Positions 7,264 through 13,992 of a stretch of DNA of 13,992 nt are shown piece after piece; within the stretch, counting starts at the first letter, position 1; every line of letters starts with the position of its first letter. A program made the translations under genes and the position numbers. Below the pieces are notes generated by a model. It searched no databases and was not told where the DNA came from. It saw only the letters and a program-made list of their open reading frames with translations. Origin of the DNA: Suttonella ornithocola (lineage in GTDB: Bacteria > Pseudomonadota > Gammaproteobacteria > Cardiobacteriales > Cardiobacteriaceae); assembly GCF_001889065.1 (NCBI RefSeq), contig NZ_LWHB01000059.1:1-13992 (forward strand), in the 5' to 3' direction.

Positions 7264-7713
7264 TTACATGAGTAGAAAAGGAAGAATTAAAGCAGCGATA
7301 ACACCAGATAATGTCATCAGAATTACTAATAATGACTGAATTTTGGTGTAACGCGTCATGCAATCAAAACATTGTGCAATGTCACTATATTTAGCCGTAT
7401 CGTGGCGCATATTTTTTGAAAGGCTAGCATAACGACTCATTGATTGCCCCAGTAAGAAAACAACCCAAACACCAATCGCACAAATAATGAAAGTGATAAT
7501 GCCTGCAAAGACGTGTAGTCGCCCCATTTGAATGGTAAAAGCAAAAAGCACGATGACGGCAATAACGAGTAGAATGAAGTACATAATAGAAATAATACGC
7601 GCCCAAAGGCTAGCGCTTCTAATATAATCCACCATTAAAGGGGATGGAAAATCGTCTTCAAGACGGTTTTGTAAGTTTGCTTGTGGCGCTTTATAAAGCT
7701 GATTAATTTCCAT
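7264..7713 (-). CDS. Small membrane protein, first gene of the operon
   Basis: A 149-residue protein. It begins with NQLYKAPQANL, an N-x-Y-x-AP-x-A-x-L type leader often seen in small bacterial membrane proteins of unknown function. Three hydrophobic segments lie at about 36-60, 67-92 and 127-148. The loop between the last two (about 93-122) contains CFDCMTRY; Cys114 and Cys117 form a CxxC, a possible metal or redox pair, though it could be chance. AAGGAG (7719-7724) sits five bases before the ATG, and a good promoter lies at 7746-7773. This marks it as the first gene of the eight-gene operon. No reliable family name can be given; it may share ancestry with the following small protein. Confidence 0.7.
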   Translation of the reverse strand: MEINQLYKAPQANLQNRLEDDFPSPLMVDYIRSASLWARIISIMYFILLVIAVIVLFAFTIQMGRLHVFAGIITFIICAIGVWVVFLLGQSMSRYASLSKNMRHDTAKYSDIAQCFDCMTRYTKIQSLLVILMTLSGVIAALILPFLLM

Positions 7714-7745
7714 TTAATCTCCTTAAAGTAAATGGCAAGATTACC

Positions 7746-7773
7746 ATTATGTTAGTGTATAAAAATTTTTCAA
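7746..7773 (-). promoter_or_regulatory. Sigma70-type promoter for the membrane/MoxR operon
   Basis: On the minus strand TTGAAA (7773-7768) is followed by 16 bases and CATAAT (7751-7746). Both hexamers differ from consensus by one base. Transcription would begin near 7739, giving a leader of about 25 bases before the ATG at 7713, which carries a strong AAGGAG. Position and spacing fit the first gene of the operon well, but no experimental support is available. Confidence 0.55.
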
Positions 7774-7835
7774 TAATTACGATGAAAAATTTCAGATAAA
7801 AGGAATGTTATTGTTAATAATAAATTTTTATCTGT

Positions 7836-7850
7836 TGATAATATTTATCA
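7836..7850. promoter_or_regulatory. AT-rich dyad TGATAATATTTATCA, possible operator
   Basis: This 15-base near-palindrome lies about 65 bp upstream of the promoter of the membrane operon and just past the end of the TIGR01244-family gene. GATAAT followed by one base and TTTATC resembles two of the three hexamers of a Fur box, with a mismatch. In AT-rich intergenic DNA such a match can easily arise by chance. Confidence 0.2.
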
Positions 7851-7867
7851 CGTGGCTATAAAAAAGA

Positions 7868-8296
7868 TTAGGATTGATATTGCGCTAGGAAATCTCTTAA
7901 TTGTCCAATGCCGTAACCAGCGTTAGCTGCGGTATCAATGATGCTTTCTAAATCGGTTCCTTTTTGTGCTTCTATTGCTGCCCAAATAATGGTTGAGCGA
8001 GTGCCGCTTCTGCAATACATGTGAACTTTTTCCTGTTGTTCAGCCGCACGAGCAAGTATTTCGGCAGTTTTTGCGATGGCTTGCTCAGGAAATTCTCCGT
8101 CTCTAACGGGTAAATGATAAGCTTTGATGTCTACTTTTTCTGCTTCTTTTTCAATAACTTCAAAGCTTGGTTGTTCATTTTCTTCTTCATCAGGACGATG
8201 GCAGATAATATGTTTGATATCAGATTCGGCAAGCTTTTCAAGTTCGTTGGTTTGTATTTGTGGACTAACAGTAGTTAGCTTATCTAAAGTTTCCAT
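7868..8296 (-). CDS. TIGR01244/DUF442 family sulfurtransferase-like protein
   Basis: A 142-residue soluble protein of the DUF442 (PF04273)/TIGR01244 family, with a dual-specificity phosphatase-like fold. The catalytic loop is CRSGTR with Cys95 and Arg100; a rhodanese-type loop of six residues is consistent with persulfide transfer rather than with the CX5R of tyrosine phosphatases. The conserved early motif is HIICHRPDEE (29-38), where Arg-Pro-Asp is typical, followed by YHLPVRDG (60-67). The end GYGIGQLRDF is also typical. In other bacteria the domain can be fused to a beta-lactamase-like persulfide dioxygenase; here it stands alone. GGAG lies six bases before the ATG. It sits 81 bases downstream of the phosphatase gene and may or may not share its transcript. 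Substrate unknown. Confidence 0.9.
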   Translation of the reverse strand: METLDKLTTVSPQIQTNELEKLAESDIKHIICHRPDEEENEQPSFEVIEKEAEKVDIKAYHLPVRDGEFPEQAIAKTAEILARAAEQQEKVHMYCRSGTRSTIIWAAIEAQKGTDLESIIDTAANAGYGIGQLRDFLAQYQS

Positions 8297-8377
8297 AAAA
8301 GCTCCAATAATTAGAATTAGGATAAAAAGAAAGTTGCCATAAATTTTATTTATAACAACTAAATGATAAGAAAAAAG

Positions 8378-9196
8378 TTATTGAACGGAGTGCTGCCAAG
8401 CTTCTAATGTTTGGCGGCGTATTTGATAACGTTCACTGGTTGATTTCGATGAATAGTCTTTAGCTAAGCCAGACTCCCATCCACCATAGATGGGATTGGG
8501 TAGAATAATATATTTACGTCCAAATTCATTACGATTTGCATCAACAAAAGCTCGGCGCTCTGCATTATCTTTATGATAAGTTTCGTTACCAAAGTCATTA
8601 AGGTTATCTCCAACAAAGACAACTATTTGATAGCCTTGTTGGGTAATTTGATCAAAACGAGCTTGCTTAGACGAAGTATCGCCTCTTAATAGTACAGTTT
8701 TCTCATTAACATGTGGAAAACCAAGTGCTTTTAGGTTTTCAATGGTTGGTTGATATTCCGCTCCTGTTTTACGATTGGATACATAGAATATTTCTCCACC
8801 ATTTTTAACAACGTGATTAGCAAAATCTACCGCGCCAGGAATGGCTTTTGCCTGTTTGGCTTCTACCCATTTCGTCCAAATTTTAGAGTTATAAGCTTGA
8901 TTGTTAAGGATTTGCCAGGCTGCATATGCGCTATTATCAATCATAGTTTCATCTAAATCGACAGAAACTGCCTTTTTCTTACCTTTTTTCACTTTAGCAT
9001 GATCAAAAGCATAAGTAGCCGTATTAAAGGCTTGATAAGCGAGTGCCCGATATTCTCCTGATTGTTGCATCCAATCAACAGCCAATGTGGCTTGGTCAGC
9101 TTTAGCATTAGTAGAGGTATCAATAGAATTGGAATGATTGCTCACGCAAGCACTGAGTACTATAGGTGATATGAATATGGGAAATAATTTTTTCAT
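8378..9196 (-). CDS. hel: Lipoprotein e(P4) family class C acid phosphatase / 5'-nucleotidase
   Basis: A 272-residue outer-membrane lipoprotein similar to Haemophilus influenzae e(P4), a broad phosphomonoesterase that acts on NMN and nucleotides and aids NAD and heme acquisition. The lipobox is LSAC with Cys17. Motif I is DLDET (80-84), with Asp80 as nucleophile and Asp82 as acid/base. SNR (140-142) is motif II, Lys177 fits motif III, and GDNLNDFG (196-203) supplies Asp197 and Asp201, giving the DDDD signature. The length is normal for the family. AAGGAGG (9203-9209) overlaps the stop codon of the upstream oppA copy, and the gap is only 11 bases, so it belongs to the oppA transcript. Assignment to the family is firm; NAD or heme use in this organism is inferred. 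Confidence 0.95.
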   Translation of the reverse strand: MKKLFPIFISPIVLSACVSNHSNSIDTSTNAKADQATLAVDWMQQSGEYRALAYQAFNTATYAFDHAKVKKGKKKAVSVDLDETMIDNSAYAAWQILNNQAYNSKIWTKWVEAKQAKAIPGAVDFANHVVKNGGEIFYVSNRKTGAEYQPTIENLKALGFPHVNEKTVLLRGDTSSKQARFDQITQQGYQIVVFVGDNLNDFGNETYHKDNAERRAFVDANRNEFGRKYIILPNPIYGGWESGLAKDYSSKSTSERYQIRRQTLEAWQHSVQ

Positions 9197-9202
9197 TTAA
9201 CT

Positions 9203-9209
9203 CCTCCTT
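9203..9209 (-). promoter_or_regulatory. Strong Shine-Dalgarno overlapping the oppA stop codon
   Basis: AAGGAGG, six bases before the ATG of the e(P4) gene, shares bases with the TAA (9210-9208) of the upstream oppA copy. Translation of the phosphatase can thus start independently or by reinitiation. This matters because the frameshifted oppA stops early, far upstream of this site. Confidence 0.6.
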
Positions 9210-10777
9210 ATTGGTTGATAGTGATATATTTACTTTGCCAATGATCCATAACATTGGGAACATATCCACTCACATTAGACTTTACCATATGTTTTGATAC
9301 AAAGTTATAAATAGGAATAAGGCTATAATTATCTAATAAGCGTTTTTCTGCTTGATGAAGAAGTTCTGCACGTTTAGTAGTATTGGTTTCTTTAGCTGCT
9401 TCAGCAATTAGTTGGTTGTATTTTGGATCATCTAATCCAACAGTATTAGAACCGCCACCGGTCACAAATAGATCTAGAAAAGTATTAGCATCGTTATAGT
9501 CGCCAATCCATGAACCACGGAAAAGTTGCGTATCATAATTGCGGCGATCTGTTAGATAGCTTTTCCATTCTTTGTTAACCAATTTGGTTTCTACGCCAAG
9601 TGCTTGTTTCCACATGGCTGCAAGCGCGATAGAAATTTTTTTATTATTTTCGTTTGTGTTATATAGCAGCTCTACTTTTAGTGGGTTTGCTTTAGAGTAA
9701 CCGGCTTCAGCATAAGCTTTTTTCGCACGCGCTAGCCTTTCTTCATTACTGAATTTAGTGTATTCAGGAACATAAGGTGTGTAATGTTCTATGCCTTCAA
9801 CAACAAAACTGGTGGTTGGAACTTCTCCAGCTGCTGTAATTTTATCTGTAATAGGTACTCTATCTACAGCTAATGTAAGTGCTTCACGCAATTTTGGATT
9901 ATCTTTAAATGGCGGTTTGGTTAAGTTAAACCCATAATAGAATGTGCCAAGATAAGGAGAGATTTTGACTTCATCTTTCAAATGTTCATTTGCCCACTGA
10001 AGCTGCTCTGAGGGAATATCAGAAGTGAAATCTAATTCACCAGCACGATAACGCTTAAAAGCAGCGCTTTGTTCTTCAGTAGGATAATAAATCACTTTAT
10101 CTAATGAAACTTTATCAGCACCATAATAGGTAGATGATTTGCTAAGCGTTACTTGTGCTTGGGGTTGCCAATCACTTAGAGTAAAAGCACCATTTGAAAC
10201 CATGTGTTCCGGTTTTGTCCATTCCTTACCATATTTTTCTACAACGGCTTTTGGCACAGGATAGGTTACGGCATTAACTAACATTCCTAAAAAATAAGGA
10301 GTAGGGTGATTAAGCGTGACTTGTAAGGTATGGTCATCAAGTGCTTTAACGCCTAAGGTATCAAGATTTTTTTTCTTTTCCTTCTGTAATCGCTTGAGCA
10401 TTAACAATAGGATAAAGGAAAAAAGCGTATTTTGAACCTGTCTCAGGATTGACTGCTCGTTTCCAAGCATAGACAAAATCTTCAGCAAGAATAGGACTAC
10501 TATCTGACCATTTTGCAGGACGTAAATGGAAAGTATAGGTTTTGCCGTCTTCAGAAATATCCCAACTTTCAGCCACACCGGGAATGAGAGAGGCATCTGC
10601 TGCTTCATCTACCAGACCAACAAATAGATCACGCAAAATATGCATTTCTGGCATACCTTGTGCAAAAGCGGGATCAAGTGTTGCTGGCTCAGAGTCATTG
10701 CCTTTACGAAAAACTGTTTCTGCAAAACTATTGATATATATAGTTGAAAACATTAAAGCTATTAAGATTTTTTTCAT
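9208..10777 (-). pseudogene. oppA: Third oppA-type peptide-binding protein gene, frameshifted at an A8 run
   Basis: A periplasmic solute-binding protein of ABC peptide importers (SBP_bac_5, OppA type). It starts at ATG 10777 with a signal peptide ending NSFA before ETVFRK; GGGAG lies upstream. The frame reads normally to EGKEK, then enters eight A (minus strand, 10374-10367) and stops at TGA after KKS. With seven A the frame continues as EKNLDTLGVKALDDHTL, matching EEKDLNKLGVKAIDPHTV in the first copy, and runs without further damage to TAA at 9208. The repaired product would be 522 residues, as in the sister copy. It keeps WIGDYNDANTFL, the region of the peptide-binding Asp. Apart from this one base it looks intact, so it may be recent loss, phase variation, slippage rescue or a sequence error. 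Confidence 0.85.
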
Positions 10778-10785
10778 GATATTTA

Positions 10786-10797
10786 TCTCCCAGGAGA
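10786..10797 (-). promoter_or_regulatory. Ribosome binding site inside a small hairpin, third oppA
   Basis: On the minus strand TCTCCTGGGAGA precedes the ATG at 10777 by eight bases. Its two halves pair, so the GGGAGA Shine-Dalgarno sequence can fold back on the CTCC just before it. The stem is short and would only weakly limit translation. Confidence 0.3.
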
Positions 10798-10806
10798 AGG
10801 ATTTTA

Positions 10807-10830
10807 GCGCCTTGAACCAATCCAAGGCAC
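10807..10830 (-). repeat. Hairpin between second and third oppA, without U-tract
   Basis: GTGCCTTG (10830-10823) pairs with CAAGGCGC (10814-10807) on the minus strand, with one G-U pair and an eight-base loop. What follows is TAAAATCC rather than a run of T, so it is not a standard terminator. It may stabilise the upstream message or slow polymerase, leaving the third oppA in the same transcript. Confidence 0.4.
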
Positions 10831-10857
10831 TTAGAATGTACCTTAATTTATTTTTAT

Positions 10858-12429
10858 TTATTCAATACGCAAATATTGTGACGGATAAACATCCATAATA
10901 TTGCCTTTAAAGCCTTTCACTCTAGGTTTAACCAATTTAACGCTCACATAGTGATACATTGGTGCAATAGCATAATTATCAGTGAGGATTTTTTCTGCTT
11001 GTTTAAGTACAGCAGCACGCTCTTTCAAATCTAAGATAGTAGAAGCTTTATTGAGTAAAGCATCATATTCTGGATTATTATAACCAGTGTCATTTACACC
11101 AGAAGAAGCACGAAAAATATTTAAGAAAGTGGTTGGGTCGTTATAATCACCTACCCAAGCATAGCGATAAACTTCGGTATTTTTTTGGCGCATATCTTGA
11201 ATAGCAACTTTCCATTCTTTATTGACAAGTTCTGTTTGAACGCCTAAAACTTGTTTCCACATGGCAGAAACAGCAATCGCAATATTTTTATGCCCTTCAT
11301 TGGTATTATAAAGAACTTGCACTTTTAGAGGTTTCTCTTTGGAATAACCGGCCTCTGCATAAGCTTTTTGTGCTTCAGCAATTTGTGCTTTTCTATCAAG
11401 TTTTGCCCATTCTGGTGTATAAGGATCGCTATTAGCTGTATTGGGAGGAACAACCGCATAAGCAGGGACTTGCCCAGCTTTAGCTACTTTTTCAACTAAA
11501 GTTTTACGATCAATCGCCAATGTTAAGGCTTTACGCAAATTAAGGTTGTCTTTAAAAGGTGGCTTAGTGAGATTAAAGCCATACCAGTAAGTAGCTAAAT
11601 AAGGATGAATTTTTAATTGATTTGGAATTTCTTTTTTTGCCCATTCTAAGCTCTCGGTTGGTACAGATTCGACATAATCAATTTCATTAGCACGATAACG
11701 CTTAATCGCACTTGAGCGGTCTTCAATGGGATAATAAATCACTTTATCTATTTGAACATTGTCAGCATCCCAATAGGTGTTGGATTTTTTCACTGTGATT
11801 TGAGATTGAGGTTGCCAAGCGGTTAGATGATAGGCACCATTTGAAATCAAATTGCCGGGTTGTGTCCATTTATCGCCATACGCTTCAATAGCCGCTTTAG
11901 GGACAGGATAAGTCGTATAGTGTGCGGTAAGCCCTAAGAAATAAGGAACAGGATAATTGAGGTGAACTTCAAAAGTTTTGTCATCAATGGCTTTGACCCC
12001 TAATTTAGTAATATCTTTTTCTTCACCGTTAGCAATGGCTTCAGCATTTTCTACAGGATAAAGTACAAAGGCATATTCACTTGCGGTAGCAGGATTTACT
12101 GCACGTTGCCATGCATAAACAAAATCTTGTGCTGTGACTGGATTACCATCAGACCATTTTCCATTATCGCGGAGATGAAAAGTATAGGTTTTACCATCTT
12201 CAGAAACTTCCCAACTTTTAGCAGCGCCAGCAACAATATTTCCTTCGATATTTGTTTTCGTTAATCCTTCAAAAATATCATAAATAATTGTGCTGCCAGC
12301 AGATTCAGTTGAGATTTGCGGGTCAATACTTTTAGGCTCAGCGCCATTGTCCCGACGAAGAACAGTTTCTGCAAAAGTAGAAGCAGAAACTAGAGCTATT
12401 AAAGTAAATACTAGCATTTTTTTTTGCAT
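10858..12429 (-). CDS. oppA: OppA-type periplasmic peptide-binding protein, second copy
   Basis: An intact 523-residue solute-binding protein of a peptide ABC importer. A signal peptide (1-20) ends TFA before ETVLRR. The family pattern follows: EPKSIDPQ (31-38), DIFEGL (51-56), then FHLRDNGKWSDG (84-95) and DFVYAWQR (102-109), close to E. coli OppA. VPYFLG (161-166) and YPVPKAAIE (174-182) are conserved, and WVGDYNDP (425-432) contains the Asp that binds the peptide amino group in OppA. AAGGA lies before the ATG. It is 50 bases behind the first copy, but an intrinsic terminator lies in that gap, so its expression depends on read-through or on an internal promoter. No permease or ATPase genes of the transporter are in the window, which fits orphan or trans-acting binding proteins. 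Ligand choice cannot be told; MppA-like murein peptide binding is an alternative. Confidence 0.93.
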   Translation of the reverse strand: MQKKMLVFTLIALVSASTFAETVLRRDNGAEPKSIDPQISTESAGSTIIYDIFEGLTKTNIEGNIVAGAAKSWEVSEDGKTYTFHLRDNGKWSDGNPVTAQDFVYAWQRAVNPATASEYAFVLYPVENAEAIANGEEKDITKLGVKAIDDKTFEVHLNYPVPYFLGLTAHYTTYPVPKAAIEAYGDKWTQPGNLISNGAYHLTAWQPQSQITVKKSNTYWDADNVQIDKVIYYPIEDRSSAIKRYRANEIDYVESVPTESLEWAKKEIPNQLKIHPYLATYWYGFNLTKPPFKDNLNLRKALTLAIDRKTLVEKVAKAGQVPAYAVVPPNTANSDPYTPEWAKLDRKAQIAEAQKAYAEAGYSKEKPLKVQVLYNTNEGHKNIAIAVSAMWKQVLGVQTELVNKEWKVAIQDMRQKNTEVYRYAWVGDYNDPTTFLNIFRASSGVNDTGYNNPEYDALLNKASTILDLKERAAVLKQAEKILTDNYAIAPMYHYVSVKLVKPRVKGFKGNIMDVYPSQYLRIE

Positions 12430-12445
12430 AATTTTTCCTTGTTTA

Positions 12446-12474
12446 CAAGAAGAAAAGGCGACAAATTGTCGCCT
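12446..12474 (-). terminator. Rho-independent terminator after the first oppA
   Basis: On the minus strand AGGCGACA (12474-12467) and TGTCGCCT (12463-12456) form a perfect eight-base stem with a three-base loop, followed by TTTTCTTCTT. It begins six bases after the stop codon region of the first oppA and ends just before the Shine-Dalgarno sequence of the second. It should end much of the transcription from the first gene. Confidence 0.8.
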
Positions 12475-12479
12475 ATCTT

Positions 12480-13992
12480 TTATTTTTCAACCGTAATATA
12501 TTTAGAACGAGAGTGATCCATGATGTTGATGTCATAACCTTTGACATAAGGCTTCACTAAGCGCTTAGTAACATAGTGATAAATCGGCATCACAGCAGTA
12601 TCATTGACGAATTGTTTTTCAGCTTGTTGTAAAACTTTAGCACGCTCATCTAAATCTTGAATATTCGCGGCATCTGCGACATATTTATCAAAATCAGCAT
12701 TTGCATAGCCGGGATCATTTAAGCCACCAGCATTACTTTGGAAAAGTTCTAAGAAAGTATAGGGGTCGTTGTAATCGCCAATCCAGCCTGCGCGGAATGC
12801 TTGTGTATTTTTTTCTCGACGATTTTGTAAATAAACTTTCCATTCTTGATTGACTAAATCAGTTTGTACGCCAAGGACTTGTTTCCACATTGCGGCAATA
12901 GCGACGGCGATTTTTTTATGATTTTCACTAGTGTTATAAACCAACTCTAGCTTGAGCGGGTGCTCTTTAGAATAGCCTGCTTCCGCATAAAGCTTTTTGG
13001 CTTCTTCAATTTGCTTTTCGCGCGACCAGTTCGCAATCTCGGGTTCATAGCTTTTATAGTGAAGCACACCTGGTGGAATAAAGTTATAAGCTGGAAGTTC
13101 ACCTGCGCCGGTTACTTTTTCGGTTAGCACTTTACGATCTATTGCTAAAGAAAGCGCCTCACGAAGTTTGGGATTATCTTTGAAGGGTGCTTTGGTTAGG
13201 TTGAAACCGTAATAGTAAACCCCGAGATAGGGTTCAATTTTTAATTCATCAGCTAAATTAGCTTTTAACCATTTGATTTGATCGTTTGGAATTTCATACG
13301 TCCAATCTAGTTCGCCAGCACGATAACGCTTCAATTCTGCATTTTGGTCTTCAATAGGATAGAAAACCACTTTATCTAATTTAACGGCATCTTTGTCCCA
13401 ATAATTATCGGATTTAACCAAGGTCATTTTAGAATTTGGTACCCATTCTGCCATTTTGAATGGGCCGTTAGAAACGATATTTTCTTTACGCGTCCACTCT
13501 TTTCCATATTTTTCAACAACTGCTTTAGGAACAGGATAGGTTGATGAGTGAGTCAGTAAGCCTAGGAAATAGGGAGTAGGGCTATTTAAGGTAATTTCCA
13601 CCGTATGTGGGTCAATTGCTTTCACTCCAAGTTTGTTCAGGTCTTTTTCTTCACCTTCAGCAATGGCTTTGGCATTAACGATTGGATAAATGATAAAAGA
13701 GTAAGTTGAACCTACCGCTGGATCAACTAAACGTTGAAGTGCATAGACAACATCATCTGCTGTAAATGGACTTCCGTCTGACCATTTTGTATCGCGTAAA
13801 TGGAAAGTGTATGTTTTGCCGTCATCTGAAACATCCCAATTTTTTGCAACACCGGGAACAAGTTCGCCCTTAGAATCTTCTGCAACTAAACCTTCAAAAA
13901 GATCGCGTTGGATGTGTGAAGAAGGAACGCCTTCGGCAATTTGTGGGTCAATGGAATGAGGTTCAGAACCGTTTCCTCGATTAAAAACCATT
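12480..13992 (-). CDS. oppA: OppA-type periplasmic peptide-binding protein, first copy (5' end outside window)
   Basis: The 3' 503 codons of an OppA-type binding protein. The frame is open to the window edge: the first visible Met aligns with the residue after the signal-peptide end in the sister copies (AETVLRR, AETVFRK), so the true start and signal peptide lie beyond 13992. Conserved stretches include SEPHSIDPQ, RDLFEGLV, FHLRDTKWSDGSPF and DDVVYALQR, then TPYFLGLL and YPVPKAVVEKYGKEW. WIGDYNDPYTFL holds the peptide-binding Asp. The end, NIMDHSRSKYITVEK, is close to that of the third copy (MDHWQSKYITINQ), so these two seem nearer to each other than to the second. The terminator just after it suggests this is the most strongly expressed member. 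Confidence 0.94.
   Translation of the reverse strand, partial: MVFNRGNGSEPHSIDPQIAEGVPSSHIQRDLFEGLVAEDSKGELVPGVAKNWDVSDDGKTYTFHLRDTKWSDGSPFTADDVVYALQRLVDPAVGSTYSFIIYPIVNAKAIAEGEEKDLNKLGVKAIDPHTVEITLNSPTPYFLGLLTHSSTYPVPKAVVEKYGKEWTRKENIVSNGPFKMAEWVPNSKMTLVKSDNYWDKDAVKLDKVVFYPIEDQNAELKRYRAGELDWTYEIPNDQIKWLKANLADELKIEPYLGVYYYGFNLTKAPFKDNPKLREALSLAIDRKVLTEKVTGAGELPAYNFIPPGVLHYKSYEPEIANWSREKQIEEAKKLYAEAGYSKEHPLKLELVYNTSENHKKIAVAIAAMWKQVLGVQTDLVNQEWKVYLQNRREKNTQAFRAGWIGDYNDPYTFLELFQSNAGGLNDPGYANADFDKYVADAANIQDLDERAKVLQQAEKQFVNDTAVMPIYHYVTKRLVKPYVKGYDINIMDHSRSKYITVEK

Noticed and set aside
8000..8020. Tyrosine-phosphatase CX5R signature in the DUF442 protein
   Set aside because: Only four residues separate Cys95 and Arg100, which is a rhodanese-type loop, so phosphatase activity is not claimed.
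8345..8377. Possible terminator after the e(P4) gene (CTTTTTTCTT on the minus strand)
   Set aside because: There is no GC-rich stem before the T-run, so intrinsic termination is not supported.
10375..10608. First ~70 residues of the open frame 9208-10608 as a real amino terminus
   Set aside because: They are the out-of-frame reading of the oppA amino-terminal half, which is correctly encoded in the neighbouring frame from 10777.

Overview
The window comes from a gammaproteobacterium with a low to moderate GC content. This is inferred from three things: a lipoprotein e(P4)-type phosphatase, OppA proteins of the enterobacterial/Pasteurellaceae type, and an RDD–SpoIIM–DUF4129–DUF4350–MoxR–DUF58 cassette of the kind seen in Pseudomonas and Moraxella relatives. 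A host-associated lineage such as Cardiobacteriales, Moraxellaceae or a neighbour is plausible but not proven. Apart from the insertion-sequence remnant at the left edge, every gene is on the minus strand, so transcription runs from the right end of the window to the left.

Left edge (1-507): the 3' part of an IS630-family transposase, broken by a frameshift, is followed by about 180 bp of unassigned sequence that can form hairpins and carries a spaced CTCAGCG/TCAGCG repeat. Next, on the minus strand, comes a 43-codon ORF that overlaps the DUF58 gene by ATGA. Its first ~30 residues look like the amino terminus of an AEC-family (auxin efflux carrier/malate permease-like) transporter. I read it as the stump of a former last gene of the operon.

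Membrane/MoxR operon (504-7713, minus): in order of transcription there are two small multi-pass membrane proteins, an RDD protein, a SpoIIM-like protein, a DUF4129 protein, a DUF4350 protein, a MoxR AAA+ ATPase and a DUF58 protein. Spacings run from a few bases to overlaps, three of them ATGA, and a good sigma70-like promoter lies just upstream of the first gene. The layout suggests one envelope-associated machine: a cytoplasmic MoxR ATPase working with a DUF58 adaptor and several membrane partners. The exact job of this cassette is unknown.

Middle (7868-9196, minus): a TIGR01244/DUF442 sulfurtransferase-like protein with a CRSGTR active loop, and a lipoprotein e(P4)-type class C acid phosphatase/5'-nucleotidase. 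The Shine-Dalgarno sequence of the phosphatase gene overlaps the stop codon of the neighbouring oppA copy.

Right (9208-13992, minus): three tandem oppA-type peptide-binding-protein genes. The first to be transcribed runs off the window edge and ends at a strong intrinsic terminator. The second is intact. The third is full length but out of frame at an A8 run, and removing one A restores a protein of the same length as its sister. That tract is the most interesting single feature here: it could be a fresh pseudogene, a phase-variable switch, or a gene rescued by transcriptional slippage. Together with e(P4), the region looks like a peptide and nucleotide/cofactor scavenging locus.
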